NCBI GenBank assembly: GCA_023954715.1
Contig: JAGSHD010000003.1
Location: 124,001-188,000, forward strand
DNA length: 64,000 nucleotides
Reading direction: 5' to 3'
From: Candidatus Cloacimonadota bacterium
GTDB taxonomy: Bacteria; Muiribacteriota; UBA6191
The notes below the pieces were generated by a model. The model was not told the DNA's origin, did not search any database, and worked only from the letters and a program-made list of their open reading frames with translations. The position numbers and the translations under genes are program-made. Of this stretch, positions 36,806 through 45,854 are shown one piece after another. Positions within the stretch are counted from its first letter, which is position 1. Every line of letters begins with the position of its first letter.

Positions 36806-37473
36806 TGAGTAATTCAACAGAACTACATATTGAAGAAAATCATGACCATGAGCATGAAGATTATGTTGGCGATAAAATGGGAATGTGGCTATTCCTTTTT
36901 ACTGAACTATTATTGTTTGGTGGAATGTTTCTAGCCTTCTTAGTTTATTATATATCTTTCTACACTGAGGATTTTCATAATGCGGGTAAAAACCTAAATG
37001 TGATGATGGGTGGTGGAAACACTCTCATTCTACTTACGAGTAGTTTGACTATGGTTCTTGCAATCACCGCAATACAAAAGAAAAATAAATTTCTATCCAT
37101 TTTTTACCTTATAGTAACAATTGCTTGTGCTGGTGGATTTATGGTCGTCAAATACTTTGAATGGGGAGCAAAGTTTTCACATGGTTTATATCCAGCGAAA
37201 TTAACTTCTTTAGCAGAGTATTTTGGTCCTTCAATCATACCAAGTTTACCAAAGGGAGAAGCTATCTTCTTTGGTCTATATTTTACAATGACAGGTTTAC
37301 ACGGCTTTCACGTTATGGCTGGTGTCGCTGTTTTACTTATAGTGTTATATAAGGTCATAGTAAACGATATTGATAGTGAAAAGTTTGGTTACATGGAAAA
37401 CGTAGGATTGTATTGGCACGTTGTCGATTTAATCTGGATTTACTTGTTTCCTTTATTGTATTTGGTAGCTTAG
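36805..37473 (+). CDS. ctaE: Cytochrome c oxidase subunit III
   Basis: The ATG at 36805 overlaps the subunit I stop (TAATG) and has GGGAG upstream. The first 22 residues are His/Glu/Asp-rich (HIEENHDHEHED), which may bind metal. Five membrane segments follow, with KMGMWLFLFTELLLFGGMF at the first, FGLYFTMTGLHGFHVMAG in the middle and YWHVVDLIWIYLFPLLYL at the end, the standard subunit III signatures. The 222-residue length fits short bacterial forms with five helices. Confidence 0.95.
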   Translation: MSNSTELHIEENHDHEHEDYVGDKMGMWLFLFTELLLFGGMFLAFLVYYISFYTEDFHNAGKNLNVMMGGGNTLILLTSSLTMVLAITAIQKKNKFLSIFYLIVTIACAGGFMVVKYFEWGAKFSHGLYPAKLTSLAEYFGPSIIPSLPKGEAIFFGLYFTMTGLHGFHVMAGVAVLLIVLYKVIVNDIDSEKFGYMENVGLYWHVVDLIWIYLFPLLYLVA

Positions 37474-37481
37474 GAGAGAAT

Positions 37482-37772
37482 ATGAGTCATTCAAACGATG
37501 AAGTACATATTGTGAGCTACGGTACTCACACTATGGTTTATATAGGACTGCTTTCGTTGACAGCTTTAACTGTAGCAATCGCAGGTGGTAACTTTGGATC
37601 TTTAACTCTTTTGATTGCAATGTTTATTGCAACATGTAAGGCTGGATTAGTATTGAGCTATTTTATGCATGTTAAGTTTGAAGATAGAGTAATACAAATG
37701 ATGGTGGCAAGTGCAATCATCTTATTAATTGTTGCGTACGGTATGTCATTTATTGACTACGGAACAAGATAA
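37482..37772 (+). CDS. ctaF: Cytochrome c oxidase subunit IV
   Basis: The ATG at 37482 follows AGGAGAG. The 96-residue protein has three membrane segments and the bacterial subunit IV pattern: LIAMFIATCKAGLVLSYFMHVKFED. It lies between subunits III and II, in the order I-III-IV-II. Confidence 0.85.
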   Translation: MSHSNDEVHIVSYGTHTMVYIGLLSLTALTVAIAGGNFGSLTLLIAMFIATCKAGLVLSYFMHVKFEDRVIQMMVASAIILLIVAYGMSFIDYGTR

Positions 37773-37785
37773 AAGGGGTTTGTAA

Positions 37786-38754
37786 ATGGATGTTAAAGCT
37801 ATAGGCGTAAGTCTATTTCAGGGTGTAACTGATGTTGGAAACTCTGTTGATTTTACGTTTTTATTTATATTTATAGTTTGTGTATTTTTTCTAATTGCAA
37901 ACACTGCAGTTATGGTGTATTTCTGTTGGAAGTTTCATCACAAGAAAAACCCGGTAGGGACAAACATCGAAGGAAATACAACAATTGAAGTCATTTGGAC
38001 TGTAATTCCTACAATTTTAGTAATGATGATGTTTTATTATGGTTTGGCGTTTAATCAAATGGCAGATTTACCTAAGGATGCATTGACAATTAAAGTTAAA
38101 GCATACAAGTGGGCATGGGCATTTGAATACCCTAACAAGAAAAAGCTTGAAAAAGAAGCTGTAGGGTCTAAAGAATGGAAAATTAGAATGCCAGTTCTAA
38201 AGATTCCTGTAGGGCGAGCCATTGAGTTTGAAATGGAATCTAGTGATGTTGTACACAGTTTATATATCCCAGCTTTTCGAGTGAAAAGGGATGTATTGCC
38301 GTTAATTAAAACAGCGTTATGGTTTAAAGCAAACAAAATTGGTAGATATGACTTGTTTTGTACAGAGTATTGTGGAGACGCACACTCAAGAATGTACACA
38401 CAAGTTGAGGTTGTATCTCAAGAAGAGTTTGAAAAATGGTATAACACTAAAGATGAAGGTCAAGAGTTGACTGGCGATGCTTTAGTCAAAAAAGGTAGTG
38501 AGGTAGCTTCCACTTGTATGGCTTGTCACTCAACTGACGGGTCAAGAAAAGTTGGACCTTCTTTTAAAGGATTGTTTGGTAGGACCAGCGAACTAGCTAG
38601 TGGGTCTTCCCATAAAGTTGATGAAGCTTATGTTAGAAAGTCAATTCTTGAACCAAATAGTGATGTTGTAAAAGGTTACCCACCAATTATGACAAAAGTA
38701 CCATTGGATAAACAAGAGCTTGATGCATTGATTGCATACTTGAAGACTCTTTAG
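37786..38754 (+). CDS. ctaC: Cytochrome c oxidase subunit II with fused cytochrome c (caa3 type)
   Basis: Two membrane segments (about 25-50 and 67-87) are followed by a cupredoxin domain. Its CuA site is complete: His in SSDVVHSLYIPAF and the two Cys, Glu, His and Met of FCTEYCGDAHSRM. Residues 230-322 are a class I cytochrome c domain with CMACH and a distal Met (YPPIMTKVP). A fused haem defines caa3 oxidases, letting the enzyme take electrons directly from a carrier or complex III. The cytochrome module closely resembles the two modules at the end of the triheme gene downstream. No lipobox is seen. Confidence 0.95.
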   Translation: MDVKAIGVSLFQGVTDVGNSVDFTFLFIFIVCVFFLIANTAVMVYFCWKFHHKKNPVGTNIEGNTTIEVIWTVIPTILVMMMFYYGLAFNQMADLPKDALTIKVKAYKWAWAFEYPNKKKLEKEAVGSKEWKIRMPVLKIPVGRAIEFEMESSDVVHSLYIPAFRVKRDVLPLIKTALWFKANKIGRYDLFCTEYCGDAHSRMYTQVEVVSQEEFEKWYNTKDEGQELTGDALVKKGSEVASTCMACHSTDGSRKVGPSFKGLFGRTSELASGSSHKVDEAYVRKSILEPNSDVVKGYPPIMTKVPLDKQELDALIAYLKTL

Positions 38755-38762
38755 GATAACAA

Positions 38763-39629
38763 ATGAGAGATAATCTACAGATTTGGAATGAACTTTTTAA
38801 AGTAAGAGTAAACCTTGCTGTTATAACTACCACATTGGCTGGTTATATCTTAGCTACTGGTTCACTTAGCTTTGAAGTGATTATTCCGACTCTTGGTTAT
38901 CTTGTTGTTGCTTTTGGTGGTGCAGCTCTGAATCACTGGCAAGAAAGGGATACAGATGCATTAATGGATAGAACGAAAGACCGTCCTATTCCATCGGGTA
39001 GAATTTCAGCTTTGATTGTTTTATTAGTATCAATACTAATGATGACTATTGGAGAGCTAATCATGTATGTAAGCTCTAATCTTACAGCAGTATTATGCGG
39101 AATATTATCTATTCTTTGGTATAACGTTATTTATACTCCATTAAAGCGTAAAACTCTTTATTCAGTTATTCCAGGTGCGATTATGGGAGCAATTCCTCCT
39201 ATAGTTGGTTGGGCTATGGCCGGCGGTCATCCCTTTGCTCCTGAGATTTTGGCTTTTGCACTGTTTATATTCTTTTGGCAAATTCCACATTTTTGGTTGG
39301 TTACATTAATATACGACCGACAATATGAAAATGCTGGACTGCCTAGTATAAGCCAACATCTAGAACCAAAAGAGATATGTCGTTTAATCTATATTTGGAT
39401 TTTATCCACTGCAATGTGTCCATTATTGATGACATTTTATGGTTCAATGCAGCAGATTACTTTGGTTTGTGTAATAGCAGCCGGAGTATGGATTACATAT
39501 ATTGAACGAAAGCTTTTAAATAATATTGAAACAAATTTTGATTATAGAAAGTCGTTTAGAGAAGTAAATCTCTATGCATTATCTATAGTTTTATTTTTAA
39601 CCTTAGATAAAGTTTTTTATTTAGGATAA
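38763..39629 (+). CDS. ctaB: Haem O synthase (protohaem IX farnesyltransferase)
   Basis: This prenyltransferase attaches a farnesyl group to protohaem, giving haem O. The first aspartate-rich motif is NHWQERDTDALMDRTKDRP and the second region is LIYDRQYENAGLPS. About eight to nine membrane segments are predicted and the length of 288 residues is normal. AGGA precedes the ATG, 8 bp after the subunit II stop codon. No haem A synthase (CtaA) is recognised in the window, so haem A would need a gene elsewhere. Confidence 0.95.
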   Translation: MRDNLQIWNELFKVRVNLAVITTTLAGYILATGSLSFEVIIPTLGYLVVAFGGAALNHWQERDTDALMDRTKDRPIPSGRISALIVLLVSILMMTIGELIMYVSSNLTAVLCGILSILWYNVIYTPLKRKTLYSVIPGAIMGAIPPIVGWAMAGGHPFAPEILAFALFIFFWQIPHFWLVTLIYDRQYENAGLPSISQHLEPKEICRLIYIWILSTAMCPLLMTFYGSMQQITLVCVIAAGVWITYIERKLLNNIETNFDYRKSFREVNLYALSIVLFLTLDKVFYLG

Positions 39630-39640
39630 GGGGACAAGGA

Positions 39641-40819
39641 ATGGAAAATCTAATTTCGCAAGTTATTATTCCTCCTACAGCAGATATTTTGATTGTATTA
39701 AAATTCTGTTATTTATTAACATTGTTTATTTTTATACCATTTTTAGGAATGACGTACGGAGGATCAATTCTCTCTATATTTTTCTATTTTAGTGGTAAGT
39801 TTGGCTTGGATGCAAAAGAGTATATCTTAGGCGTCTCATCTACATCGTCCCATCATACTTCTACAAAAGAAGAAGATGTGGCAAATATTGAAATAGCTAG
39901 ACTCATCATGGAAAAAGTTTTTCCTGATCGACATTTTGGTTTTTTCTTGGGGGTTTTCCCTATTGTTACACTTAGTTTTGTAAACTTACAAAACTTGTAT
40001 GGGGCAGAAATTCATGTGGCTCCTATGTTCATTAAAGCGACAGTATTTTCGGCTTTAGGATACTATTTTTTATATAAGTGGAGAAAAGCCTTAACTGATG
40101 AGCATTTCTTTGGAATGATCGAAGCAAAAACCAAAGCGTGTGACTATGATTTGAATGATCAACTTCATGAAAGAAAATTACAGAGTCAATCTAGTAGTGG
40201 CTTAGCATGTATTTTAGGACCAACTTTTTTAACATTTGCTATAATATACATGGTTGCTGCCATTAATATTATTCAGTCTCCAACTCATTGGGCATCTATT
40301 CATAATTTGTATGATGCAACATTTTTAGGAGCATTTTGGATGCAACTTGGATTATTTGCAGCAGCGTCTGTAGCATTAACTTCTGGAGCAATTTTGAAGT
40401 TTGTTTGTAGTTGTGATTCAAAGATTTCAGATTTAGGGTTTTCTCAAATTAAAAGCTTTGCCTCAAACGTTGGGTTTTGGACAGTTTTATTTTTCCCTGT
40501 TGCTGTAGCATTCTATTTGAACTTGATTCCAAAAGAAGCATATACTTCAAAAATTGTGTGTTATTCTGGTACAAGTTTATTATTCTTCTTAATAATAGCA
40601 TACCGCTTGTATTACCTTGTTGGTACTAGTGATAGAAGATCAGGATCATGCAGTGTTTTTGCACTTATGGTCATAGCATTTGGCTTTATTTCTTTATCTG
40701 GTGATGCAGCACGAGTTCAGGCTACTCATGAGTATGTAAATACTATAGTGGTGCATTCGGATAAAACAAGTCATGGACATTCAACTGAATCTGTAACCAA
40801 TAATAGTAAGCACCATTAA
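39641..40819 (+). CDS. Unknown multi-TM protein in the oxidase operon
   Basis: This 392-residue protein has about eight membrane segments and lies between haem O synthase and the triheme cytochrome, with a strong ribosome site (GGGGACAAGGA). I do not recognise it as a named family. Histidines occur near several helix ends (DRHFGFFLGVFP, TDEHFFGM, SPTHWASIHNLYDATF), and the tail ends SKHH after HSDKTSHGHS, so haem or metal binding is possible. Residues 60-75 are a soluble Ser/Glu-rich loop. Its position suggests an electron-transfer or assembly role tied to the cytochrome that follows. It does not show the usual CtaA motifs. Confidence 0.7.
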   Translation: MENLISQVIIPPTADILIVLKFCYLLTLFIFIPFLGMTYGGSILSIFFYFSGKFGLDAKEYILGVSSTSSHHTSTKEEDVANIEIARLIMEKVFPDRHFGFFLGVFPIVTLSFVNLQNLYGAEIHVAPMFIKATVFSALGYYFLYKWRKALTDEHFFGMIEAKTKACDYDLNDQLHERKLQSQSSSGLACILGPTFLTFAIIYMVAAINIIQSPTHWASIHNLYDATFLGAFWMQLGLFAAASVALTSGAILKFVCSCDSKISDLGFSQIKSFASNVGFWTVLFFPVAVAFYLNLIPKEAYTSKIVCYSGTSLLFFLIIAYRLYYLVGTSDRRSGSCSVFALMVIAFGFISLSGDAARVQATHEYVNTIVVHSDKTSHGHSTESVTNNSKHH

Positions 40820-40845
40820 TGTAAGGGTGTTGAGAAGGAACCGAA

Positions 40846-42114
40846 ATGAGAAATCAAAAAGGACAATTGCCACAAGCTGAAATTATTCTTGTTTATGTTT
40901 TGTTAGGCGTCGCTTGTTTATTGACAGCAGCGTTTTATCGATCACATGCCCCTGAGCCAGTAAAGCCGTTATTACAACGTACTGTTACTGATCTTGAGCA
41001 AGTAAAGGGAAAAGCAGGTGAAGCAGTTGATTTAAAGGCACTTTACAGATCAACTCCAGATCTTATTGCTAAAGGTAAAACAGCATATGAAAATACCTGC
41101 GCAAGCTGTCATGGTAATACTGGAAAAGGCGATGGAATGGCAGCAGCCGCTCTGAACCCAAAACCTAGAAATTTCCATACCAATAATGGATGGATCAATC
41201 CTCGAACTATTTCAGGATTATTTAAAACTCTACAAGAGGGTTTACCTGGGACAGCTATGAGTGCATATGACTATGTAAGCGTTGCTGACCGACTAGCTAT
41301 TATTCATTATTTACGATCTTTAGGCGATTATCCAGCAGCTTCAGAAGCAGATATGAATGCTTTAGATGCAAAATACAATTTGTCTAGTGGAGAGAAAATC
41401 CCTCATCAAATTCCAGTTGCTAAAGCAATGAAGATTTTAGTTGCTGAAGCGTCTAACCCATCAGCTTCAAAAACAGATGATGCTAAATCAGAGCATAACT
41501 CTAGTTCATTTGATGCTGCATTAGCAGCAAAAGGTAAAACTTTATTTATGACTTGTGGAGCATGTCACAGTCTAGATGGTACACGTCGTGTAGGACCGTC
41601 TCTTAAGGATGTGTTTGGACGAAGCACTAAATTGACCAATGGTAAATCAATTAAGGCTGATGAAGCTTATTTAACTAATTCGATCAAAAATCCTAATGCA
41701 GACGTTGTAGCTGGATATCCACCAATCATGACTAAATTGCCAATGTCAGATTCTGATGTAAAAGCATTAGTAGAGTACTTAAAATCTTTGAGTGCTCCTG
41801 TTAAGAAAGTAGAAGCTCCAAGTACTGGTGTTGATACTGTATTGGCAGCAAAAGGTAAAACTTTGTTTATGACTTGTGGAGCATGTCACAGTTTAGATGG
41901 TACACGTCGAGTTGGACCGTCGCTTAAAGGTGCTTTTGGAAGAACAACTAAACTGACTAATGGAAAATCAGTGAAGGTAGACGCAGATTATATTTTTAAT
42001 TCTATTAAAAATCCAAATTCTGATGTTGTAGCAGGATATCCTCCAATTATGACAAAGATGCCATATAGTGATAGTGATATTAAAGCATTGGTAGAATACA
42101 TCAAGACTTTATAA
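40846..42114 (+). CDS. Membrane-anchored triheme cytochrome c
   Basis: An N-terminal anchor (about 10-31) precedes three c-type haem sites: CASCH (C85-H89), CGACH (C237-H241) and CGACH (C344-H348). The first module resembles a cytochrome c with a methionine ligand near residue 143; the second and third are tandem copies of about 107 residues, each with RRVGPSLK, a Lys-rich segment and YPPIMTK carrying the distal Met. Both closely resemble the fused cytochrome of oxidase subunit II. It is the last gene of the oxidase operon and a likely electron donor to CtaC. It ends at a strong terminator. Confidence 0.9.
   Translation: MRNQKGQLPQAEIILVYVLLGVACLLTAAFYRSHAPEPVKPLLQRTVTDLEQVKGKAGEAVDLKALYRSTPDLIAKGKTAYENTCASCHGNTGKGDGMAAAALNPKPRNFHTNNGWINPRTISGLFKTLQEGLPGTAMSAYDYVSVADRLAIIHYLRSLGDYPAASEADMNALDAKYNLSSGEKIPHQIPVAKAMKILVAEASNPSASKTDDAKSEHNSSSFDAALAAKGKTLFMTCGACHSLDGTRRVGPSLKDVFGRSTKLTNGKSIKADEAYLTNSIKNPNADVVAGYPPIMTKLPMSDSDVKALVEYLKSLSAPVKKVEAPSTGVDTVLAAKGKTLFMTCGACHSLDGTRRVGPSLKGAFGRTTKLTNGKSVKVDADYIFNSIKNPNSDVVAGYPPIMTKMPYSDSDIKALVEYIKTL
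41521..42111 (+). repeat. Tandem 321-bp coding repeat (cytochrome c modules 2 and 3)
   Basis: The stretch from 41524 recurs from 41845 at a 321-bp offset, in frame. The DNA is nearly identical through the haem-site region and diverges in the middle, so the duplication is fairly recent or kept similar by gene conversion. Confidence 0.85.
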
Positions 42115-42130
42115 TCAAGTTGGCTATAAA

Positions 42131-42159
42131 AGATGTACCTTTGGTGCATCTTTTTTTTT
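42131..42159 (+). terminator. Rho-independent terminator of the oxidase operon
   Basis: Arms AGATGTACC and GGTGCATCT (9 bp, one G-U pair) with a 3-base loop are followed by nine T residues, 17 bp after the triheme cytochrome stop codon. Confidence 0.9.
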
Positions 42160-42190
42160 GCCCTTTTGCAATAGGATTTATAGTAGTATA

Positions 42191-42973
42191 ATGTTTGAAG
42201 ATAGATTAAATAAAATTGAAAAACTACAGTCACGGGATGCGGTTGGTAGGATTTTGGCTCAAGATATAATGGCCGATAGAGATGAACCCCCAACTAATGT
42301 TTCTCCTATTGATGGAGTAGCTTTAAGGTTTGTTGATCGACACAACGCATTATGGAATGTAGGTTCTATAGAGTTGGGTATGAACCCTAGTGACACTCTT
42401 AGTAAAAATGAATGTCTCAATGTAAAAGAGGGAGCAAAGCTACCTCAGAACGCTGATATAATATGTTTACATGATGATTCAAACGCTAAAGATGGACAGG
42501 TTACAATTGAATCATCACGTTTATTTAAAGTAGTTAAGCAGGGTTCTATATATAAAAAAGATGATATGCTATTGACTGAGGGACAGATTATTGACCCTAA
42601 CTCCATAGTCACCTTAGTAAAAAATAACATTTTACAAGTAAGTGTATATGCAAAACTTGCTATACAAATAAAAATTCACTCTACCTTTGTTTATACTGAT
42701 AATTTTAATATTGTTGATTATAAAGTGAGAGATTATTTTACTCCATATATCAAGAGCTCACTATCCAATAGATATAAGTTTTTTGATAAAGACTCTGACA
42801 TAGATATAGTAATAAAAGTTGTGTCGAATTTAGAATGCACTACAGAGGTATTATACAAAGGAGACGGTTTTTTTGTAGTCGTAAAAAATACTACTCTAAA
42901 TGTTACATGTCTTTGTAACTATCTTAGTATTCAAAGTCTTGTTGTATGGTTGAATGATCAAACATTTATTTAG
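42191..42973 (+). CDS. Truncated MoeA-like protein
   Basis: Residues 1-130 resemble the N-terminal linker and second domain of MoeA, the molybdopterin molybdenum insertase: AVGRILAQDIMADRDEPP, SPIDGVALR (family SxMDGYA), KEGAKLPQNADII (family TGAPLPEGAD) and GQIIDPNSIVTLVKNNILQVSVY. MoeA is about 400 residues; this protein is about 260, and the catalytic domain with its GD and TGD motifs is replaced by roughly 110 unrelated residues. It is therefore probably not an active insertase. No molybdenum cofactor gene is nearby. The start at ATG 42191 has AGGA at long spacing; TTG 42158 is a less likely alternative. Confidence 0.55.
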   Translation: MFEDRLNKIEKLQSRDAVGRILAQDIMADRDEPPTNVSPIDGVALRFVDRHNALWNVGSIELGMNPSDTLSKNECLNVKEGAKLPQNADIICLHDDSNAKDGQVTIESSRLFKVVKQGSIYKKDDMLLTEGQIIDPNSIVTLVKNNILQVSVYAKLAIQIKIHSTFVYTDNFNIVDYKVRDYFTPYIKSSLSNRYKFFDKDSDIDIVIKVVSNLECTTEVLYKGDGFFVVVKNTTLNVTCLCNYLSIQSLVVWLNDQTFI

Positions 42974-43382
42974 TAACAGAACTCAGCTTAAATAAATGTG
43001 ACTTATTTTGGAATAATGCTAATCTACTCAGCTGACTCTGCCGATACAAATAATGCAACCTAAATCTGTCAAAAAGCTTAAATATAACTTACGTTATATT
43101 TAAGCTTTTTCTCATTATATGGATTTGTACTTTTGCTTTGATGTAGTTATTTGGTGATAGCTTTTTTAAATAATTATTTTGATGGTTCTATAATTACTAT
43201 AAACGCTATTGAGTCTATGGTTGTATATTGTCTAATTTTGGCTGAACTAGTTGATAATAGCTGCGGTTTTTGGTAAAATTTTCAACTTAATTTTGATAGG
43301 TTAGGATTGACCAATAATATAGCAACTCAGAAAGTATCGACATTAAATTAATACCTCGATTTAATGGCATCACATATCAAAT
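42974..43382. other. Intergenic region before the CheA-like kinase gene
   Basis: This 409-bp gap contains the perfect hairpin at 43071-43110 and a possible -10 (TATAAT, 43189-43194) with only a weak -35 upstream. The kinase start at 43383 has no clear ribosome site. No RNA gene or credible small open frame was found. Confidence 0.5.
43071..43110. terminator. Perfect 18-bp hairpin terminator, bidirectional
   Basis: Arms of 18 bp, beginning AAAAAGCTTAAATATAAC, enclose a TTAC loop and end in TTTTT, with a matching A-run on the other side. It follows the truncated MoeA-like gene by about 100 bp and should stop transcription in either direction. Confidence 0.88.
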
Positions 43383-45854
43383 ATGAAAGATCTCTCTTCA
43401 CATAGACAGTTGGTTTTAGGTTCAGATCCTGATAAGCGAATATTGATTATAGAAGATGATGACCTAGTAACTCATTTATTAGAAGATTCTTTTAAAGATG
43501 AGTATGATTGTACTATATGTCACAATGGCTTTGAGGCAGTAGATATAGCCTGTAAGGGCAATTATGCAATTATACTTTTAGATTATAATTTCCCAAAAAC
43601 TAACGGTTTGGAAATTTTGACTAAGATTCGTAATAGTGGAGTCAAATCACAAGTTATTTTAGTTACTGGTTATCCAAGTCGAGAACTCGCTATGAAGTTT
43701 AAAGACTTGGATGTTTTAGACTTTGTAGCTAAACCTTTTAAAATAGATAAACTTAAATATTTGGTAAATAGAGCTTGGGATAATCATTGTACTATTCAAC
43801 TCAATTTGCATCTGCATAGTACTTTGAATGAAAAAAGTAAAGAGCTTGCTCTTGTTCATGAATACCTTGAAGTTAGTAACAATAAGTTAGACGAGACAAG
43901 ACTTTCCTATGAAGAGGGAGTGGCTTATCAGTCAAGACTGTTACACCTTATTGATGTCTTTCAAGAAATAGGAAAATACAATGATTTAGATGGACTACAA
44001 GCATTTATTATTAGCTCAGTTACAAATATGCTACAGTCAGATCGATCTTCTTTGTTTATTGTAGATGCTGAAAGCAATGAACTCTATTCTAAAATCGCTC
44101 AAGGTGTTGGTGGTGCTGAAATCCGTTTTCCTATTGGTGTAGGTATAGCTGGGAGTGTTGCAAAAGATAAAGAGACAATACTTATTCCTGATGCCTATTG
44201 CGATGATCGCTTTAATCCTAGCTTCGACAAACAAACAGGATATCGAACAAGAAACATTCTTTGTATGGCAATGATTAATATCAAAGGGCAAGTGATAGGA
44301 GTAATCCAGGTTTTAAATAAACTAGAGGGTGACTTTGATGAAAGCGATATTCATATCCTAACTGCTTTCAATGCGCTAGCAGCGATGTCTTTGGAGTCAG
44401 TACTGTCTTCACAAAATGTAAAACGCCTTAACTCAGAGCTACAGCTTGCTTTACAAGATAGTCAACTCATTTTAGATCATATTCATGAGGGCTTTTGTAT
44501 TGTAGATAGAAAAGGGTTCGTAGCTAATGGCTACTCAACTATATGTAGACAATTTTTTGGAAGAGATAGCTTTCAAGGTTTTAGTATCTTAGACCATCCA
44601 TTTTCAGGATTAGATAAAGAGGGTGAAAATTTTATTTCTAATTTGGGTGAATGGATAGAAATGGGTTTTGATAACCCTTCCTTAGACTTCTGGGAAGAAA
44701 TGAGTCAAAATATAGAATTAAGAAGCTGTGGTTTTATTTTAAATGTTACTTTAAAACGTATAGGTTCTAAAGATAAAGTAGAAGCCGTCATGTTAAACTT
44801 ACAAGATGTAAGCGAGGCACATAGACTAGCTAAGGAGTCTGCTGAGCAACTGAAGACTTCTAATCTAGTCTTGGAGATATCCCATGGTATTTTGAGTCAT
44901 GGACAATTGCAATACTACTCCTATCTTAACCATCAAGATTTGTATCTAGAAGAAATTGTTAATATATATGCTGAAGGCGAAGTCTCCATTGAACAAATTA
45001 ATAAAATATTTCGATCATTTCATAGTTTGAAAGGTTTAGTAATGACTTATGGTATGTCTAGTTTGGCAGAGCTAGTTCATCTTCAAGAAGACCTTTGGCA
45101 AGAAGCTCGGGATAGCTTCCAAGACAGTTATGAGATAAATCCAGAGATTCAACAACAGATGTTTCGTACTTTTGAGATGGTTGAAGAGATTCAGTCAATT
45201 TTTACTAAATTATATCCAGAAGGTTTGTTTGAACAATTAAGTAGCACAGAAAGCGAGGGTATATACCAATACTCTTACAGTAAATCAAACTTAAGTTACA
45301 TGGCCATATCTCAATTGTTAAAGTCTGAAGCTTTGTTACATGCAGAAAGTTTGAATAAAGAAATTAAGTGGATCACTCAAAAACGAGACTTAGTGATTCC
45401 AGTTACCATCTGGGATCCATTGCGAAACATTTTCTCTCATCTGATAAAAAACTCTATCGATCACGGTCTAGAATCTAGTGAAGAGAGAACACAATTGGGT
45501 AAGGACACTGTTGGTTATTTGTTTTTTGATTGTTACTTTACAGATGAAGATAGTGATAATAAAATTACATTTATCTTTAAAGACGATGGCCAAGGTATTG
45601 ATCCTCATAAGATCAGAGAAAAAGCTTTGCAAAAAGGTATTATATCTAGCTTAGATGATGTATCTATTGAAAATGCTCATAACTTAATTTTCTCACCAGG
45701 TTTTAGTACTGCTTCAGAAGTTTCCTTGATTAGTGGCCGCGGGGTAGGAATGGATATTGTTATCGAAACAGTAAAAGACCTCAATGGTGAGGTAACGCTT
45801 AAAAATGAGTTTAAAAAAGGCTTAGAGATTAATATTACTTTACCTAATATCTAG
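43383..45854 (+). CDS. REC-GAF-PAS-Hpt-HATPase hybrid (CheA-like kinase)
   Basis: Domains in order: receiver at 18-130 with D67 and K117 (AKPF); a coiled linker; GAF at about 195-345 (SSLFIVDAES, GIAGSVAKDKETILIPDA); a PAS-like segment at about 358-480; an Hpt domain with H547 in FHSLKG; and a CheA-type HATPase_c at about 665-823 with HLIKNSIDHGLE, DDGQGID and GRGVGMD. There is no membrane segment, no HisKA and no CheW-like domain, and the receiver is at the N-terminus, so this is not a chemotaxis CheA but a relative in a mixed order. No chemotaxis gene is nearby. The 3' end overlaps the convergent SGNH-like gene by 4 bp. Confidence 0.88.
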   Translation: MKDLSSHRQLVLGSDPDKRILIIEDDDLVTHLLEDSFKDEYDCTICHNGFEAVDIACKGNYAIILLDYNFPKTNGLEILTKIRNSGVKSQVILVTGYPSRELAMKFKDLDVLDFVAKPFKIDKLKYLVNRAWDNHCTIQLNLHLHSTLNEKSKELALVHEYLEVSNNKLDETRLSYEEGVAYQSRLLHLIDVFQEIGKYNDLDGLQAFIISSVTNMLQSDRSSLFIVDAESNELYSKIAQGVGGAEIRFPIGVGIAGSVAKDKETILIPDAYCDDRFNPSFDKQTGYRTRNILCMAMINIKGQVIGVIQVLNKLEGDFDESDIHILTAFNALAAMSLESVLSSQNVKRLNSELQLALQDSQLILDHIHEGFCIVDRKGFVANGYSTICRQFFGRDSFQGFSILDHPFSGLDKEGENFISNLGEWIEMGFDNPSLDFWEEMSQNIELRSCGFILNVTLKRIGSKDKVEAVMLNLQDVSEAHRLAKESAEQLKTSNLVLEISHGILSHGQLQYYSYLNHQDLYLEEIVNIYAEGEVSIEQINKIFRSFHSLKGLVMTYGMSSLAELVHLQEDLWQEARDSFQDSYEINPEIQQQMFRTFEMVEEIQSIFTKLYPEGLFEQLSSTESEGIYQYSYSKSNLSYMAISQLLKSEALLHAESLNKEIKWITQKRDLVIPVTIWDPLRNIFSHLIKNSIDHGLESSEERTQLGKDTVGYLFFDCYFTDEDSDNKITFIFKDDGQGIDPHKIREKALQKGIISSLDDVSIENAHNLIFSPGFSTASEVSLISGRGVGMDIVIETVKDLNGEVTLKNEFKKGLEINITLPNI

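Noticed and set aside
38055..38399. Antisense open frame over oxidase subunit II
   Set aside because: It mirrors a conserved coding frame and has no independent start signal or domain.
41521..42111. Mobile element or insertion explaining the repeat
   Set aside because: The repeat is in frame within one cytochrome gene, has no transposase or terminal inverted repeats, and the unit matches a cytochrome module, so internal duplication is the better explanation.
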